DNA of 64,000 nt from CPC320 sp002684375 (GCA_965662545.1 CBFIHZ010000002.1:1-64000), one strand, 5' to 3'; shown: positions 1-9,389, counted from the stretch's first letter. Notes: generated from the letters alone by a model not told the origin. Numbers and translations: made by a program.

Positions 1-137
1 ACTACAATACTAAGAGACCACACAGTGCATTGGGCTATCGTCCACCAGCACCCGAAACCATCATACCGATGGACCAATGGCCAATCATGCACTAACATCG
101 TCTTGGATCAATCAGATGGGGCTAGGCAGATAAATAG

Positions 138-887
138 ATGGAGTTTCAAGATAAAGTGGTTTTTGTAACCGGCTCAGGTGGCGGCATCGGGCTGGCGATC
201 GCACAGGCTTTGATCCGGCAAAATGCTTCTGTGGCGATGATTGACGTAAAGGCTCAACCAGATGATCTTCCTGAGGGACCCGGGCAGTTTCTCTATCTCA
301 AATGCGATCTCACCAATGATGAAATGGTAAAGGCTGCGGTTCAGACAACGATTGAGCATTTCGGCGCGATCCATCATCTTGTAAATGGGGCAGGCGTACT
401 CTGGTTTGAGAAAGATAAATCAGGTTTGGAGATCGATCTCTCAGTGTGGGATCAGGTCTTTGATATCAATCTTAAATCGATGGTCCATACAACGCGCCAT
501 GTCGTGCCGCATATGCGGGTTGCAGGTGGCGGTGCTATGGTTCACTTTTCGACCATTCAGTGCCTGCGCGGTGATGCCGCGCCGCAAGATGCCTATCAAG
601 CCTCAAAGGCCGGTGTCGTAGCCTATTCAAAATCACTGGCGATCCAACTTGGGAGCGCGGGAATTCGTTCAAATGTAATTTTACCGGGGCCTGTTGTCTC
701 CCCCATGCAGGCTCGGTGGGAGCGTGACCCGAGCGCAGCCAAAGCCGTGGCCGATGTCATCCCGCTTGGCCGGCTTGGCCGCGTTGAGGATATGGCAGAA
801 GCCTGCCTGTTTTTACTGTCTGACAGGGCGGCATTTATTTCCGGAACTGAACTGATTGTGGATGGGGGATTGATGGCTCTGCCTTAA
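138..887 (+). CDS. SDR family NAD(P)-dependent oxidoreductase
   Basis: A 249-residue classical short-chain dehydrogenase/reductase. The cofactor motif TGSGGGIG is at residues 11-18, NGAG at 83-86, the catalytic serine is probably S138, and the YxxxK pair is Y153/K157. The C-terminal region ends with the usual SGTELIVDGG motif. Length and motif spacing are normal for the family, so it should be an active cytosolic enzyme that oxidises an alcohol or reduces a ketone with NAD(P). The substrate cannot be read from the sequence. It lies upstream of two flavoenzymes on the same strand, after a 160-base gap, so a shared catabolic pathway is possible but unproven. Confidence 0.9.
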   Translation: MEFQDKVVFVTGSGGGIGLAIAQALIRQNASVAMIDVKAQPDDLPEGPGQFLYLKCDLTNDEMVKAAVQTTIEHFGAIHHLVNGAGVLWFEKDKSGLEIDLSVWDQVFDINLKSMVHTTRHVVPHMRVAGGGAMVHFSTIQCLRGDAAPQDAYQASKAGVVAYSKSLAIQLGSAGIRSNVILPGPVVSPMQARWERDPSAAKAVADVIPLGRLGRVEDMAEACLFLLSDRAAFISGTELIVDGGLMALP

Positions 888-1049
888 CAAGATGCGACTG
901 CCCTTTTAACTTATAAAACGCCTTTGCGCCCAATCTAGAAACAGCGTATGTTAAGCCTTAGACCCAGCGTATGTATGCGAGCTTGCGTTACTGAAAGACA
1001 GAAAGTTGCTCGGTTCATGCTTTTTTAAAAGCGGGCTGATCAAGCTCTC

Positions 1050-3131
1050 GTGACGACTGCAAGGACATCTCCAATGCAAGACCGCACCGTGACGGATCCA
1101 CTTTTGCAGCCATTCCAGTTGAAGCACCTGCTATTGAAAAATCGGATCATGACGACCAGCCATGAACCTGCCTATCCGGAAGACGGGATGCCTAAAAGTC
1201 GCTACTGTGCTTATCATACAGAGCGCGCGCGCGGTGGTGTGGCTCTGACTATGACTGCCGGATCCGCTGCAGTCAGCCGTGATAGCCCACCGGTTTTTAA
1301 TAATATTCTGGCCTACAAAGATGAAGTCGTGCCATGGATTCAAGACCTGACAGACGCCTGTCATGAACACGGCTGTGCCGTGATGATTCAACTTACCCAT
1401 CTGGGGCGACGTACCAGTTGGAATAAGGGTGACTGGTTGCCGTCTGTCAGCCCAGGACCACATCGCGAACCTGCCCATCGGGCCTTCCCGAAAGTGCTAG
1501 AAGATTGGGACATAGCCCGGATCATCACCGACTATGCTGATGCTGCTGAACGTATGCAAGCGGGTGGTATGGATGGTATCGAGTTGTATGCGGGCGGGCA
1601 TCTTCTGGACCAATTTTGGTCGCCATTAACCAACACATTGGATGGCCCTTATGGCGCGGATACGCTCGAAAACCGCATGCGGTTTAGCCTCGACGTGCTT
1701 GGTGCTATTCGTAAACGGACTGGACCTGATTTTATTATTGGTGTGCGCGGGACGGTGGATGAGATGCAAAAAGGCGGCATTACTGCCAACGAAGGGATCG
1801 AGATTGCAGCACAATTGCGCGACAGCGGCATGATTGATTTTTTTAACGTTAATCGTGGTCGCATCCATACAGATCCGGCAATGACTGAAATGATCCCGGT
1901 TGCGGGAATGCCCAGTGCGCCGCATTTGGACATTGCAGGCGAAATTCGCCGGGCAACCGGATTGCCGACCTTCCACGCGTCGCGCATCCAAGACGTGGCA
2001 ACCGCGCGATATGCCATTGCGGCCGGTCATTTGGACATGGTCGGCATGACCCGAGCACATATGGCGGATCCGCATATCGTACGCAAAATCCAGCAGGGAC
2101 GCGAAGAAACGATCCGGCCTTGCACAGGGGCGAATTATTGCCTCGACCGTATTTATCAGGGCGGTATGGCCTTGTGTATCCACAATGCCGCGACTGGTCG
2201 CGAAGAAACAATGCCGCATGTGATCTCGCGCGCGGCAATTTCCCGTCGTGTTGTCATTGTTGGCGCAGGTCCCGCAGGGCTAGAGGCGGCGCGTGTTGCA
2301 GCCTCGCGCGGTCATGACGTGACTGTGTTCGAAGCGGCCGATGCCCCAGGCGGGCAAATCCGCCTAACCGCGCGGACACCGCGCCGGAAAGAAATGATGG
2401 GTGTCATCGACTGGCGTATGATGCAGTGCGAAGACATGTCTGTTGTCTTTCATTTTAATACGCTGGTTGGGCCAAACGACGTTTTAAAACTGTCGCCTGA
2501 TCTGGTGATCATTGCTACGGGTGGCGTTGCGCAGAACCAACTCTACGAGACGCAGGAACATCAGCCTCATCTGGTAACCGCCTGGGACATTTTGTCCGGT
2601 GACATTGTGCCATCAGGGAACGTGTTGATCTATGACGAGGCAGGAGACCATGCAGGGCTTCAAGCTGCAGAGGTTGCTCTTCAAGCTGGTGCCCACGTCG
2701 AGATCATGACACCCGACCGCACCTTTGCGCCGGAGGTTATGGCCATGAACCTCGTCCCGTACATGAAAACATTGCAGCATGATAATGTTACTTTTACGGT
2801 GACCAAACGGCTATTGGGGGTCGAACGCGCAGGCAACCGATTGCGTGCTGCGATCGGGACGGATTACTCTGATCGTGTAAAGCATTCAGAATATGACCAG
2901 ATTGTGTTGAACTATGGGACGGTGCCGCTTTGTGATGTGTATTTAGACCTGCGCAAATATGCATCGAACGGTGGCGCGGTTGATTACCAAGCCTTGATTG
3001 ATGGTAAACCTCAGAGTATCCGCAGCAATCCGAACGGTAAATTCCAATTATTCCGTATCGGTGACGCCGTGTCAGCGCGCAATACACACGCGGCGATCTA
3101 TGACGCGTTAAGGCTGATGAAAGATACTTAA
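1050..3131 (+). CDS. TMADH/2,4-dienoyl-CoA reductase-type FMN/FAD oxidoreductase, N-methyl amine demethylase-like
   Basis: A 693-residue two-part flavoenzyme. Residues about 15-370 form an Old Yellow Enzyme-type FMN barrel (DPLLQPFQLKHLLLKNRI, then HLGRRT). Residues about 395-690 form an FAD/NAD(P)-binding half starting with RRVVIVGAGPAGLEAA. This is the architecture of trimethylamine dehydrogenase, dimethylamine dehydrogenase and dienoyl-CoA reductase. Between the halves the usual iron-sulfur motif reads C358-x2-A361-x2-C364-x11-C376, so one of the four expected cysteines is alanine. Related proteins I recall as betaine or N-methylproline demethylases share this pattern, so a demethylase role is plausible. 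The GTG start at 1050 may be wrong; ATG at 1074 is an alternative. Confidence 0.85.
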   Translation: MTTARTSPMQDRTVTDPLLQPFQLKHLLLKNRIMTTSHEPAYPEDGMPKSRYCAYHTERARGGVALTMTAGSAAVSRDSPPVFNNILAYKDEVVPWIQDLTDACHEHGCAVMIQLTHLGRRTSWNKGDWLPSVSPGPHREPAHRAFPKVLEDWDIARIITDYADAAERMQAGGMDGIELYAGGHLLDQFWSPLTNTLDGPYGADTLENRMRFSLDVLGAIRKRTGPDFIIGVRGTVDEMQKGGITANEGIEIAAQLRDSGMIDFFNVNRGRIHTDPAMTEMIPVAGMPSAPHLDIAGEIRRATGLPTFHASRIQDVATARYAIAAGHLDMVGMTRAHMADPHIVRKIQQGREETIRPCTGANYCLDRIYQGGMALCIHNAATGREETMPHVISRAAISRRVVIVGAGPAGLEAARVAASRGHDVTVFEAADAPGGQIRLTARTPRRKEMMGVIDWRMMQCEDMSVVFHFNTLVGPNDVLKLSPDLVIIATGGVAQNQLYETQEHQPHLVTAWDILSGDIVPSGNVLIYDEAGDHAGLQAAEVALQAGAHVEIMTPDRTFAPEVMAMNLVPYMKTLQHDNVTFTVTKRLLGVERAGNRLRAAIGTDYSDRVKHSEYDQIVLNYGTVPLCDVYLDLRKYASNGGAVDYQALIDGKPQSIRSNPNGKFQLFRIGDAVSARNTHAAIYDALRLMKDT

Positions 3132-3226
3132 ATATCGAGCGACCAAGCTATTGAAATAGGTATCCTCCCCTTGTTTTACAAAGCTATTTGGTCTTTAAGC
3201 ATGTTTCTGCAAATACAGGATCCCTG

Positions 3227-4378
3227 ATGCGTGATATTCCTCAGCTTTTCCGCCCGCTGGTCCTACGCGGCATCCAGACCCGCAACCGTGTCGTGATCTC
3301 GCCCATGTGTCAGTATTCCGCGCATGAGGGCCATATGGACGACTGGCATTTGGTCCATTTAGGTCGGTTTGCCATAGGAGGGGCTGGCATCGTCTTTACG
3401 GAAGCAACAGCGGTACAGAAAGCCGGACGTATTACTCATGGATGTCCTGGCCTTTGGTGCGATAGTCAAATCCCGTCTCATGCCAAGGTGGCACAGTTTG
3501 CTTTGCGTAATGGCGCCATTCCCGCGATACAGCTGGGTCATGCGGGTCGCAAGGGCGGCATGCAGCGGCCATGGCACGGCAATGGTCCGCTGAACACGGC
3601 GGATTTTGAACGTGGCGATATGCCGTGGACCCCGGTTGGACCTTCGGAAATCCCTGTGGCAGAAGGTTGGCCGCTCCCGCATGCCCTGACAACCTCAGAA
3701 ATTAAAAATCTGATTAAAGATTATGTTGCTGCGGCACAGCGGGCACTGGCTGCTGGATATAAAATCGCTGAGATCCACGGGGCTCATGGTTATTTGGTGC
3801 ACAGTTTTCTGTCACCGCTGTCTAATAAGCGCAACGATGACTATGGTGGCAACCTTGAGGGCCGGATGCGTTTGGCGCTTGAAATAACGCAAGCCGTTCG
3901 CGCTGTTTGGCCTGAAAATCTGCCACTGTTTTTTCGCACTTCAGCCGTTGACGGCGTGCCGGAAGGGTGGTCGCTTGAAGATACAGTTATTTTAGCACAT
4001 GCCTTGAAGGCCTCTGGTGTAGACGTCATGGATTGTTCTTCAGGCGGGATTGCCGGTTCAGCAACTGCCGCCAATGGGCAAAAACGCCAACCCGGCTTTC
4101 AAGTGGGATATTCCCAAAGGGTGCGCCAAGACGTCGAAATGGCCACTATGGCTGTTGGGTTGATCACCCACCCAAAACAGGCTGAGGATATTTTGGTGCA
4201 GGAGGGTGCAGACTTGATTGCAATTGGTCGAGAAGCTTTAGTCGATCCGATGTGGGCCTCTCATGCAGCGCTAGCGCTGGGGTTTGATGTCGACTTCGAT
4301 ACATGGCCTAACCAGTCAGGTTGGTGGCTTGCGAGCCGGCAGAAAACTTCTGATTTCTATGTGGCGATGGACAGTTGA
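3227..4378 (+). CDS. YqjM/xenobiotic reductase-like Old Yellow Enzyme
   Basis: An FMN-dependent ene-reductase of the thermophilic-like OYE class. The N-terminus (LFRPLVLRGIQTRNRVVISP followed by MCQYSA) is the class signature, with the flavin-tuning cysteine in MCQYSA. The HxGRK-type motif (HAGRKGG), the HGAHGYLVHSFLSP substrate/FMN region and the C-terminal phosphate-binding IAIGREALVDP are present. I chose ATG 3227 because the family normally starts a few residues before LFxP; an upstream TTG at 3188 would add 13 unsupported residues. At 383 residues it is close to family length. It reduces activated C=C bonds with NAD(P)H; the physiological substrate is unknown. It follows the large flavoenzyme by about 95 bases on the same strand. 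Confidence 0.88.
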   Translation: MRDIPQLFRPLVLRGIQTRNRVVISPMCQYSAHEGHMDDWHLVHLGRFAIGGAGIVFTEATAVQKAGRITHGCPGLWCDSQIPSHAKVAQFALRNGAIPAIQLGHAGRKGGMQRPWHGNGPLNTADFERGDMPWTPVGPSEIPVAEGWPLPHALTTSEIKNLIKDYVAAAQRALAAGYKIAEIHGAHGYLVHSFLSPLSNKRNDDYGGNLEGRMRLALEITQAVRAVWPENLPLFFRTSAVDGVPEGWSLEDTVILAHALKASGVDVMDCSSGGIAGSATAANGQKRQPGFQVGYSQRVRQDVEMATMAVGLITHPKQAEDILVQEGADLIAIGREALVDPMWASHAALALGFDVDFDTWPNQSGWWLASRQKTSDFYVAMDS

Positions 4379-4410
4379 TGCAAGATCTGAAATAACTTTG
4401 CCTTTTGAAA

Positions 4411-4440
4411 AACGAAACCGCATTCGTTTCGTTATTTTAT
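4411..4440 (+). terminator. Candidate terminator after the OYE gene
   Basis: An 8-bp perfect stem, AACGAAAC (4411-4418) with GTTTCGTT (4426-4433), a 7-base loop, then ATTTTAT. It lies 33 bases after the OYE stop. The stem is preceded by TTTTGAAAA, so it could also act weakly on transcripts from the other strand. Confidence 0.55.
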
Positions 4441-4633
4441 ATCTATGAAGTTCCAAAGTCTGGTTTTGAGAGTTTTTTCAGTCTGGCATTAGGTAGGTCG
4501 GATTAAAGAGCAATCGTTTAGGTTCAGTCGATGCATGGTCAATCGCACCCATTCCACGACCAAAGGCCTTAACCCATACACCACGCCCATTGACGCAACC
4601 AATTATTTTTAGGGGTCAATTAAGTTTAGAAGA

Positions 4634-5521
4634 TTACCTTTTGAACGCATCAACATAAAAATCAACCATTTGACTAACCATCTCGTCACCACGCCCTTGC
4701 TTGATCGCGGCAGTAAGAGCTGTGAGAGCCCCTTGAGACATAAAGCTCTCAACACCGGCGTCCTGCGCCATCCGGGTATAATATCCAACGTCTTTAGCCG
4801 CATTTTTGATCGCAAAAGCCAGTTGATTTGGGTCATCATCCACCGCATAGGCTTTGACAAAGTCCATCATGCCCGAATGCAACGGACCTGCGGCCATTAC
4901 ACTGTGCATCTGCGCGCGATCAACACCGGCAATATCCGCAATGGCGAAGGCTTCTGCCATCGCATTGGCAACAGTCATTCCAAAAAAGTTATTGATCAAT
5001 TTAATGGTATGGCCAGAGCCAAGTGCCCCAAGATGAAAAACGTTTTCGCCCAAGTCTTGCAAAACGTCAAAGACTGCGTCAAAGGCCAACTTGTCGCCCG
5101 AGGCCATAATATTCAGTTTTCCTTCTAAGGCATGCGTTGGGGTACGCCCTAGGGGTGCGTCCAGATAAAACCCACCAGATGCTGTGACCTCAGACCCAAG
5201 AGTACGGGTGCTGTTAGGTAGGGATGTGCCAAAATCGATGACCACAGCTTGAGGTTTCAGCCCAGAGATGAGGCCATCAGAACCGCGCACACGCGCTTCT
5301 ACGCTGGCACTGGTATCCATGCACAGCATGATAATATCACTTTGTTCAGCGACGTTGCGGGCTGTCATAACTTCAATCGCCCCACGTGCAACTGCAGCGT
5401 CTATTTTAGGCCGTGATTTATTTGCGCATACGGTCACTGAATATTGAAGGTCTTGCAAGCGGCTTACTATAGCGGCACCCATAAGACCCAATCCAATAAA
5501 TCCGATTTTAGGTTTGGTCAT
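4634..5521 (-). CDS. NAD(P)-dependent beta-hydroxyacid dehydrogenase (3-hydroxyisobutyrate dehydrogenase family)
   Basis: A 295-residue member of the 3-hydroxyisobutyrate/6-phosphogluconate-like dehydrogenases. The N-terminal Rossmann motif is GFIGLGLMGAA (GxGxxG at residues 10-15). The substrate region is DAPLGRTP at 121-128 in place of the common DAPVSGG. The expected catalytic lysine is K174 within GHTIKLINNF. The family oxidises or reduces beta-hydroxy acids such as 3-hydroxyisobutyrate, tartronate semialdehyde or glyoxylate. The altered substrate loop means the exact acid cannot be assigned. An AAGGA ribosome site lies about 8 bases before the ATG. No partner gene overlaps it. Confidence 0.87.
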   Translation of the reverse strand: MTKPKIGFIGLGLMGAAIVSRLQDLQYSVTVCANKSRPKIDAAVARGAIEVMTARNVAEQSDIIMLCMDTSASVEARVRGSDGLISGLKPQAVVIDFGTSLPNSTRTLGSEVTASGGFYLDAPLGRTPTHALEGKLNIMASGDKLAFDAVFDVLQDLGENVFHLGALGSGHTIKLINNFFGMTVANAMAEAFAIADIAGVDRAQMHSVMAAGPLHSGMMDFVKAYAVDDDPNQLAFAIKNAAKDVGYYTRMAQDAGVESFMSQGALTALTAAIKQGRGDEMVSQMVDFYVDAFKR

Positions 5522-5903
5522 TTTTACGTCCTTATTTTAACGGCCGGGTTTCAAAGCCCAACAATAACTTTGTTTGAGACCTTGATCTAGCCTGACCCCT
5601 TTAAGAGCATCACGAAGTCTGCAAGCCATCTCAACATAGCACGGGTGTCTATAGCGACGCTTTTCATGCTCAGAATATATATAATAACGGGATAGATTGC
5701 GAGGCGATAAGCATTCGGTTAATCCGTAATTAAATCGCCTGACACCCCCCGTAAGCCCAACGCAAAGACGAGGGCTGCCGTTTAGTAACTGGAAACTTCA
5801 GCTCGCGCTAATCGCTTTGCAATCCGGGCTGCTGAGGCGGGCCTTACAGGTTATTTAGGCGCGCTTTTTGGGCCGTGCGCCTTTTTGCCAGGTGGATGAG
5901 TGT
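5521..5903. other. Intergenic stretch with orphan plus-strand hairpin
   Basis: No convincing full gene lies between the two minus-strand reductase genes. A plus-strand frame of about 40 codons (roughly 5726-5856, TAG at 5854-5856) has no good start codon and ends directly before the hairpin at 5857. It may be the decayed end of a lost gene. Confidence 0.4.
5857..5886 (+). terminator. Orphan intrinsic terminator-like hairpin
   Basis: Stem AGGCGCGC (5857-5864) pairs with GTGCGCCT (5875-5882), including one G-U pair, and is followed by TTTT. Both flanking genes are on the minus strand, so a plus-strand terminator here has no obvious client. It may mark a small RNA or the remnant of a deleted gene. 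Confidence 0.45.
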
Positions 5904-6683
5904 CTAAGTCTCGCTTAGTTTCTGCATATGGTTTTTGACGCTCTCAAACGCTGCAAGCACTGCGTCATGCCCACCATTGGCGCGAAACTGCTCTACAACA
6001 TGCTGGTTAAGACCGTTCGGCGTGGAATGGCCTTGTCGCAATTGTGCAAATCCAAGCTCGGTTTGTGTGGTGGCCGTCTGCGCAAGACCATTGTTGAGGG
6101 CGCTGAGATAGGTTCTTGCGTCCTTGTAGTCTGCCCCTTTGGTGCAGAGCCATTGGGCCATGGTTTCGAGCGTATCAAAATAAAGCCCCATTGTTGCACT
6201 CGCGACCACAAATGCATCAAAAGTCTCTATCGTCTCGATAGGCACAACATTTCCAAGATGGCCAAACAGCTCCTGAACAGTCTGAGAGGGGGGGAATACT
6301 GTGGTAATTCCGTTGTGATTTGCAACGATCGGTAATGGTACCGCGCGCGACAGAGGTGCTGTGGGTGATGTCCACTCGCGCAGTTTTTCAATTGGAATTG
6401 TAGCGATTAAGCTGACGATTTGCGCCAGATCACCAAAGGTGAGTGGGGTTAAAACCTCTTTGGCTTGCTGAGGCAGAACCGCAAGAAAAATCATGTCGGA
6501 CTGATCTACAATCGCTTGATTGGCGTCTAGCACGTGGATCTTCGAACTCATCATTGCGAGGCGCTTTGAAACCTTGTGGTTGCGCAGCGATATAAAGATA
6601 TCTGACACTGGATAGTCAGATTTCACCAACCCAGTGATGATGGCCTCTGTGATTACTCCCGTTCCAATAAATCCTAATTTCAT
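5904..6683 (-). CDS. Pyrroline-5-carboxylate reductase-like oxidoreductase
   Basis: A 260-residue ProC-type protein. It starts MKLGFIGTGVITEAIITGL, the glycine-rich NAD(P) site of P5C reductases, and has the middle motif VSLIATIPIEKL and the proline-type PLSRAVPLPIVAN segment seen in place of the usual R-x-MPN-x-P. The helical C-terminal dimerisation region is divergent: the canonical DAVTALSGSGPAY motif is not visible. A longer open frame reaches 6788, but its first 35 residues look non-coding and 6683 is the natural family start. It is probably a ProC-like imine or keto-acid reductase, perhaps not the housekeeping proline enzyme. Confidence 0.78.
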   Translation of the reverse strand: MKLGFIGTGVITEAIITGLVKSDYPVSDIFISLRNHKVSKRLAMMSSKIHVLDANQAIVDQSDMIFLAVLPQQAKEVLTPLTFGDLAQIVSLIATIPIEKLREWTSPTAPLSRAVPLPIVANHNGITTVFPPSQTVQELFGHLGNVVPIETIETFDAFVVASATMGLYFDTLETMAQWLCTKGADYKDARTYLSALNNGLAQTATTQTELGFAQLRQGHSTPNGLNQHVVEQFRANGGHDAVLAAFESVKNHMQKLSET

Positions 6684-7026
6684 CACCGCCCTCTTTGCTT
6701 TGCGCCGTTTAAGAGCATCCCATGTATGGTGCGCGGTTTCAACGCTCGGACAAGCGGCCGATCTGTAAATGCGTATAAAAACGAACATTATAGATTTCGT
6801 TGTTTTTCAGGTCATAACAGTATTGTCTGTAATATTTCCGCATTGGGGCACCTCGGCGCGGACGACACGGATAAAGACATATCTTTGCGACTGATCAGAT
6901 TTTGATAATACTTTGCATATGGTTGGCGCAAAACATCCTGCTTGCAGTGCCCCAAGGGTTGCCAGTTAGGTATGCCCACTGTGTCCGCTGGTGTGAAAGG
7001 CAAGCAAGGGTTGGATGAAGCGCTGT
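6684..7026. other. Intergenic, no gene seen
   Basis: This holds the upstream region of the ProC-like gene. Open frames here are short and show no family resemblance. No clear terminator or repeat was found. Confidence 0.5.
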
Positions 7027-7512
7027 CTATTCTTCAATAAGTACTGACGTCCCAGAGGCCATCATCATCATCATACTGATCTGACCGATAGAAATGGTAG
7101 ACAAATCTAAGTGTACTCCAACGACAGCATTCGCACCAACGTCAAATGCTTTGCGCCTCAGCCCGCGCAAAGACTCGGCGCGCAGCTCTTCGAGCTGCTT
7201 GTCTAATTTATTTGAACTTCCTTTCAATGGCTTAAGTGCGCCAGCGGTCAAGTCTTTAAAATTTGTAATGTTAAAGACGCTCTGGGCCGTCAGTATCTCT
7301 ATGCGCTTTGTTATACGAAGCTTAGGATCAGTTTCAGTGGTGAGCATTACATCTTCTATAAGACGTTCCCGCATTGCTAAAATACGCTCATCGACCGGAG
7401 AAAGAGGGACACCCTCTGCAACTTCTCTATCGATCGTGGCGGCCATTTTTGCAATGGTTTGACGGTTTTCATCCGGTGTCAGAGGTGAGGTGGTATCATC
7501 TTTGTTATGCAT
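7027..7512 (-). CDS. YbjQ/UPF0145 (heavy-metal-binding domain) family protein
   Basis: A 161-residue protein whose C-terminal two thirds match the YbjQ/DUF74 family. EILTAQ is near residue 73, followed by a helical segment and GLRRKAFDVGANAVVGVHLD, then a hydrophobic strand and GTSVLIEE at the end. The family forms small pentameric rings; its function is not established despite the heavy-metal-binding label. The first 60 residues are polar and acidic, longer than in the minimal family. A five-methionine run (MMMMM) lies in the strand that is usually hydrophobic. A strong GGAGGT site lies 8 bases before the ATG. No functional partner is adjacent. Confidence 0.82.
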   Translation of the reverse strand: MHNKDDTTSPLTPDENRQTIAKMAATIDREVAEGVPLSPVDERILAMRERLIEDVMLTTETDPKLRITKRIEILTAQSVFNITNFKDLTAGALKPLKGSSNKLDKQLEELRAESLRGLRRKAFDVGANAVVGVHLDLSTISIGQISMMMMMASGTSVLIEE

Positions 7513-8288
7513 TTTTAACTACCTCCAATTTTATTTGTGCTGGTTTTTTGGGGAAACTCAACGAATTACGAGAGTTGTAGTCGCGCGCTGGTCTTTGTTG
7601 AAGTAATTTTTTTCTAGTTCTGACTCTAGGATGTTTTAGAAATGCGACTTTAAGTATATTAAAAATTTTGCCAAAAGAAAAAGCATATTTTCAAGCTAAA
7701 AAGCCATTTTAAAATGGAATATTAAATTATGTCGGAGTTTTATACCGTGTTTTAGGTGTAAAACTTATCAATTTTTTAAAACATCTAGATCGACTGGAAT
7801 TCAAAATCGCTTCTCTTAAATACTAAAATGCCAGTCTTTTCTGACTGATTGTTCTTTTCCGCAGATGCTTAAATAGCCTTTGATCTGTTCCCCCCCCCAT
7901 ATCTTTCTCGCTTATTGCGAGAGTTTTCGGGTTGTATTGCAGCTTTGCCTGTGAACGTGGTCGTGGCGCTCTCATGATGAACTTGTCCATATTGTTTTCT
8001 TCCATTCCTGAATAAGGATCAAACTATCAAATTATCAAACCCTCAGATCAAAAACCTGTGTTGATGAGCGGCCTTTCAACTTGTCAGAAAACGCAGCCAA
8101 CCTTGGATGTGATACCGCGCGCAGGTTGTTCTATCCCAAGTTTCTGGACTGGGTTGGTGTACGCTGACCTGACATTTGGTTTTGGATGTTATCGAACAGG
8201 TATGTAAGCAGAATATACTTACAGGCTAAGATGTTGACCACGTGACACGGGGCAAAAACCGCCGTCGGAAGGTGAATTTTGGGTGGCG
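7513..8288. other. Long AT-rich intergenic region
   Basis: About 780 bases with high AT content at 7590-7810. The only candidate gene is a 55-60 codon minus-strand frame listed separately. No insertion sequence ends, RNA signature or clear terminator was recognised. Confidence 0.5.
7823..7990 (-). CDS. Possible small basic protein, unknown
   Basis: A 55-codon open frame starting MDKFIMRAPRPRSQ, rich in lysine and arginine. A GGAAG sequence lies about 10 bases before the chosen ATG, and an in-frame ATG five codons upstream (8005) has no better site. I recognise no domain. A run of nine C on the plus strand at 7891-7899 falls inside the frame. It may be a chance frame in an otherwise empty region. 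Confidence 0.25.
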   Translation of the reverse strand: MDKFIMRAPRPRSQAKLQYNPKTLAISEKDMGGGTDQRLFKHLRKRTISQKRLAF

Positions 8289-8759
8289 CTATTTCAGCTT
8301 TGAAACCTTCGCCTTGAGAATGGCGATGATCTTCTGATGGAGATTATCAATTGCCATGTCCAAATCTGTAGACGCAACGACAAAAAATTCTTCAATATGC
8401 GTTGCAGCGTTTTTGTTGCTATCGTTTGGGGTCACATATCCCAGGCAGTCGCCAAATTCATAAAATTCGATACAATTCAACATGAGAACCTTCACGTCTG
8501 CTGGGTAATTGTCGAAATGCTCAATCTTAGATTTCAGAGTTTTTAAAGAAGGCGAGGCTTCTAAACGCGTCAGAATTTTGGCTATTTGACTAGGGTAATC
8601 CGGCGCTGGCAGCCATTTTGTAAATTTTTCCAGATCCATACCCGCTCTTACGTACCAGCGTTTCACGTTTGGGTCCCATTGTCCCCCGATGGATTTGCAA
8701 TCTTCACCGTCTTCAAATGGGCAATCAAGGTAGATCAATTTTTGGCTCATAAATTTCAT
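8289..8759 (-). CDS. DUF5710 domain-containing protein
   Basis: A 156-residue protein. Residues 7-50 match the small DUF5710 module (YLDCPFEDGEDCKSIGG, then WDPNVKRWYVRAGMDLEKF and WLP), which is usually attached to primases, topoisomerases or plasmid proteins and may bind DNA. The remaining 100 residues resemble nothing I know; they are helical and mixed-charge and end in a lysine-rich tail. A second ATG at 8750 could be the real start. The domain association suggests a mobile-element origin, but no plasmid or phage gene is nearby. Function unknown. Confidence 0.7.
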   Translation of the reverse strand: MKFMSQKLIYLDCPFEDGEDCKSIGGQWDPNVKRWYVRAGMDLEKFTKWLPAPDYPSQIAKILTRLEASPSLKTLKSKIEHFDNYPADVKVLMLNCIEFYEFGDCLGYVTPNDSNKNAATHIEEFFVVASTDLDMAIDNLHQKIIAILKAKVSKLK

Positions 8760-9389
8760 CCGTAATAATTTTGGTTATTTTGAATACAATCTCTCGAACC
8801 CCAATCACATGATCCCAGTAAAAAGTTAAAATACTACTGGTTTGCGCCGCAGTCTGGAAGACGCTTCCATTAGGGTATCATTATACAAGGGCTGAGGCGA
8901 GTCTGTAAGTAACAAGCCATTTCCCCGCACGAAGAAACCGCCGGTGTGACTTAGACGAAAAAGAACGGTGATACTTGGGTGCGCTTCAGTGTTCAATATA
9001 TCCCCTTTAGGATTACAGATCAGATAAAGCCTGCTTGGGCCCGATATACACATATAAAGCGGCCTGGATTGTACTGTGAACCAGTCTATTCACGCCGTTA
9101 AAGTGTCTTAAAAAGGCAGGGCCTCGTATACATTAATCGAAGTTTCCGCTTGCCAAAATTACGCTCTCTTTTCTCAGGGTAACGCCGTTTTGCCTGTGGT
9201 GTGTTTGGGGCGTCGATGGATCATCAATGGGTACGGCTCAAGGCCATTCTTGCGCTTTGGGCGGGGCTCTTATGGCGGGGGGCTGCACGCAGGCGTCACA
9301 AAGTCGGCCAGAGTAAAGGCAAGGGGCTTTGCCTAGCTTCCACTGGTACTGGCGTCTCATTTACAATTGGCAGCGCGCCGCACTATTTG
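8760..9389. other. Intergenic, no firm gene
   Basis: Two open frames (8826-9053 minus, 9201-9431 plus) lack family resemblance and good ribosome sites. A 29-codon plus-strand frame at 9227-9316 has a lipobox-like ALMAGGC but is too short to support. Confidence 0.45.

Noticed and set aside
8826..9053. 75-codon minus-strand frame
   Set aside because: No ribosome site, no recognisable domain and unusual composition.
9227..9316. 29-codon frame with a lipobox-like sequence
   Set aside because: It has no ribosome site and is too short; the resemblance to entericidin-type lipoproteins is weak.
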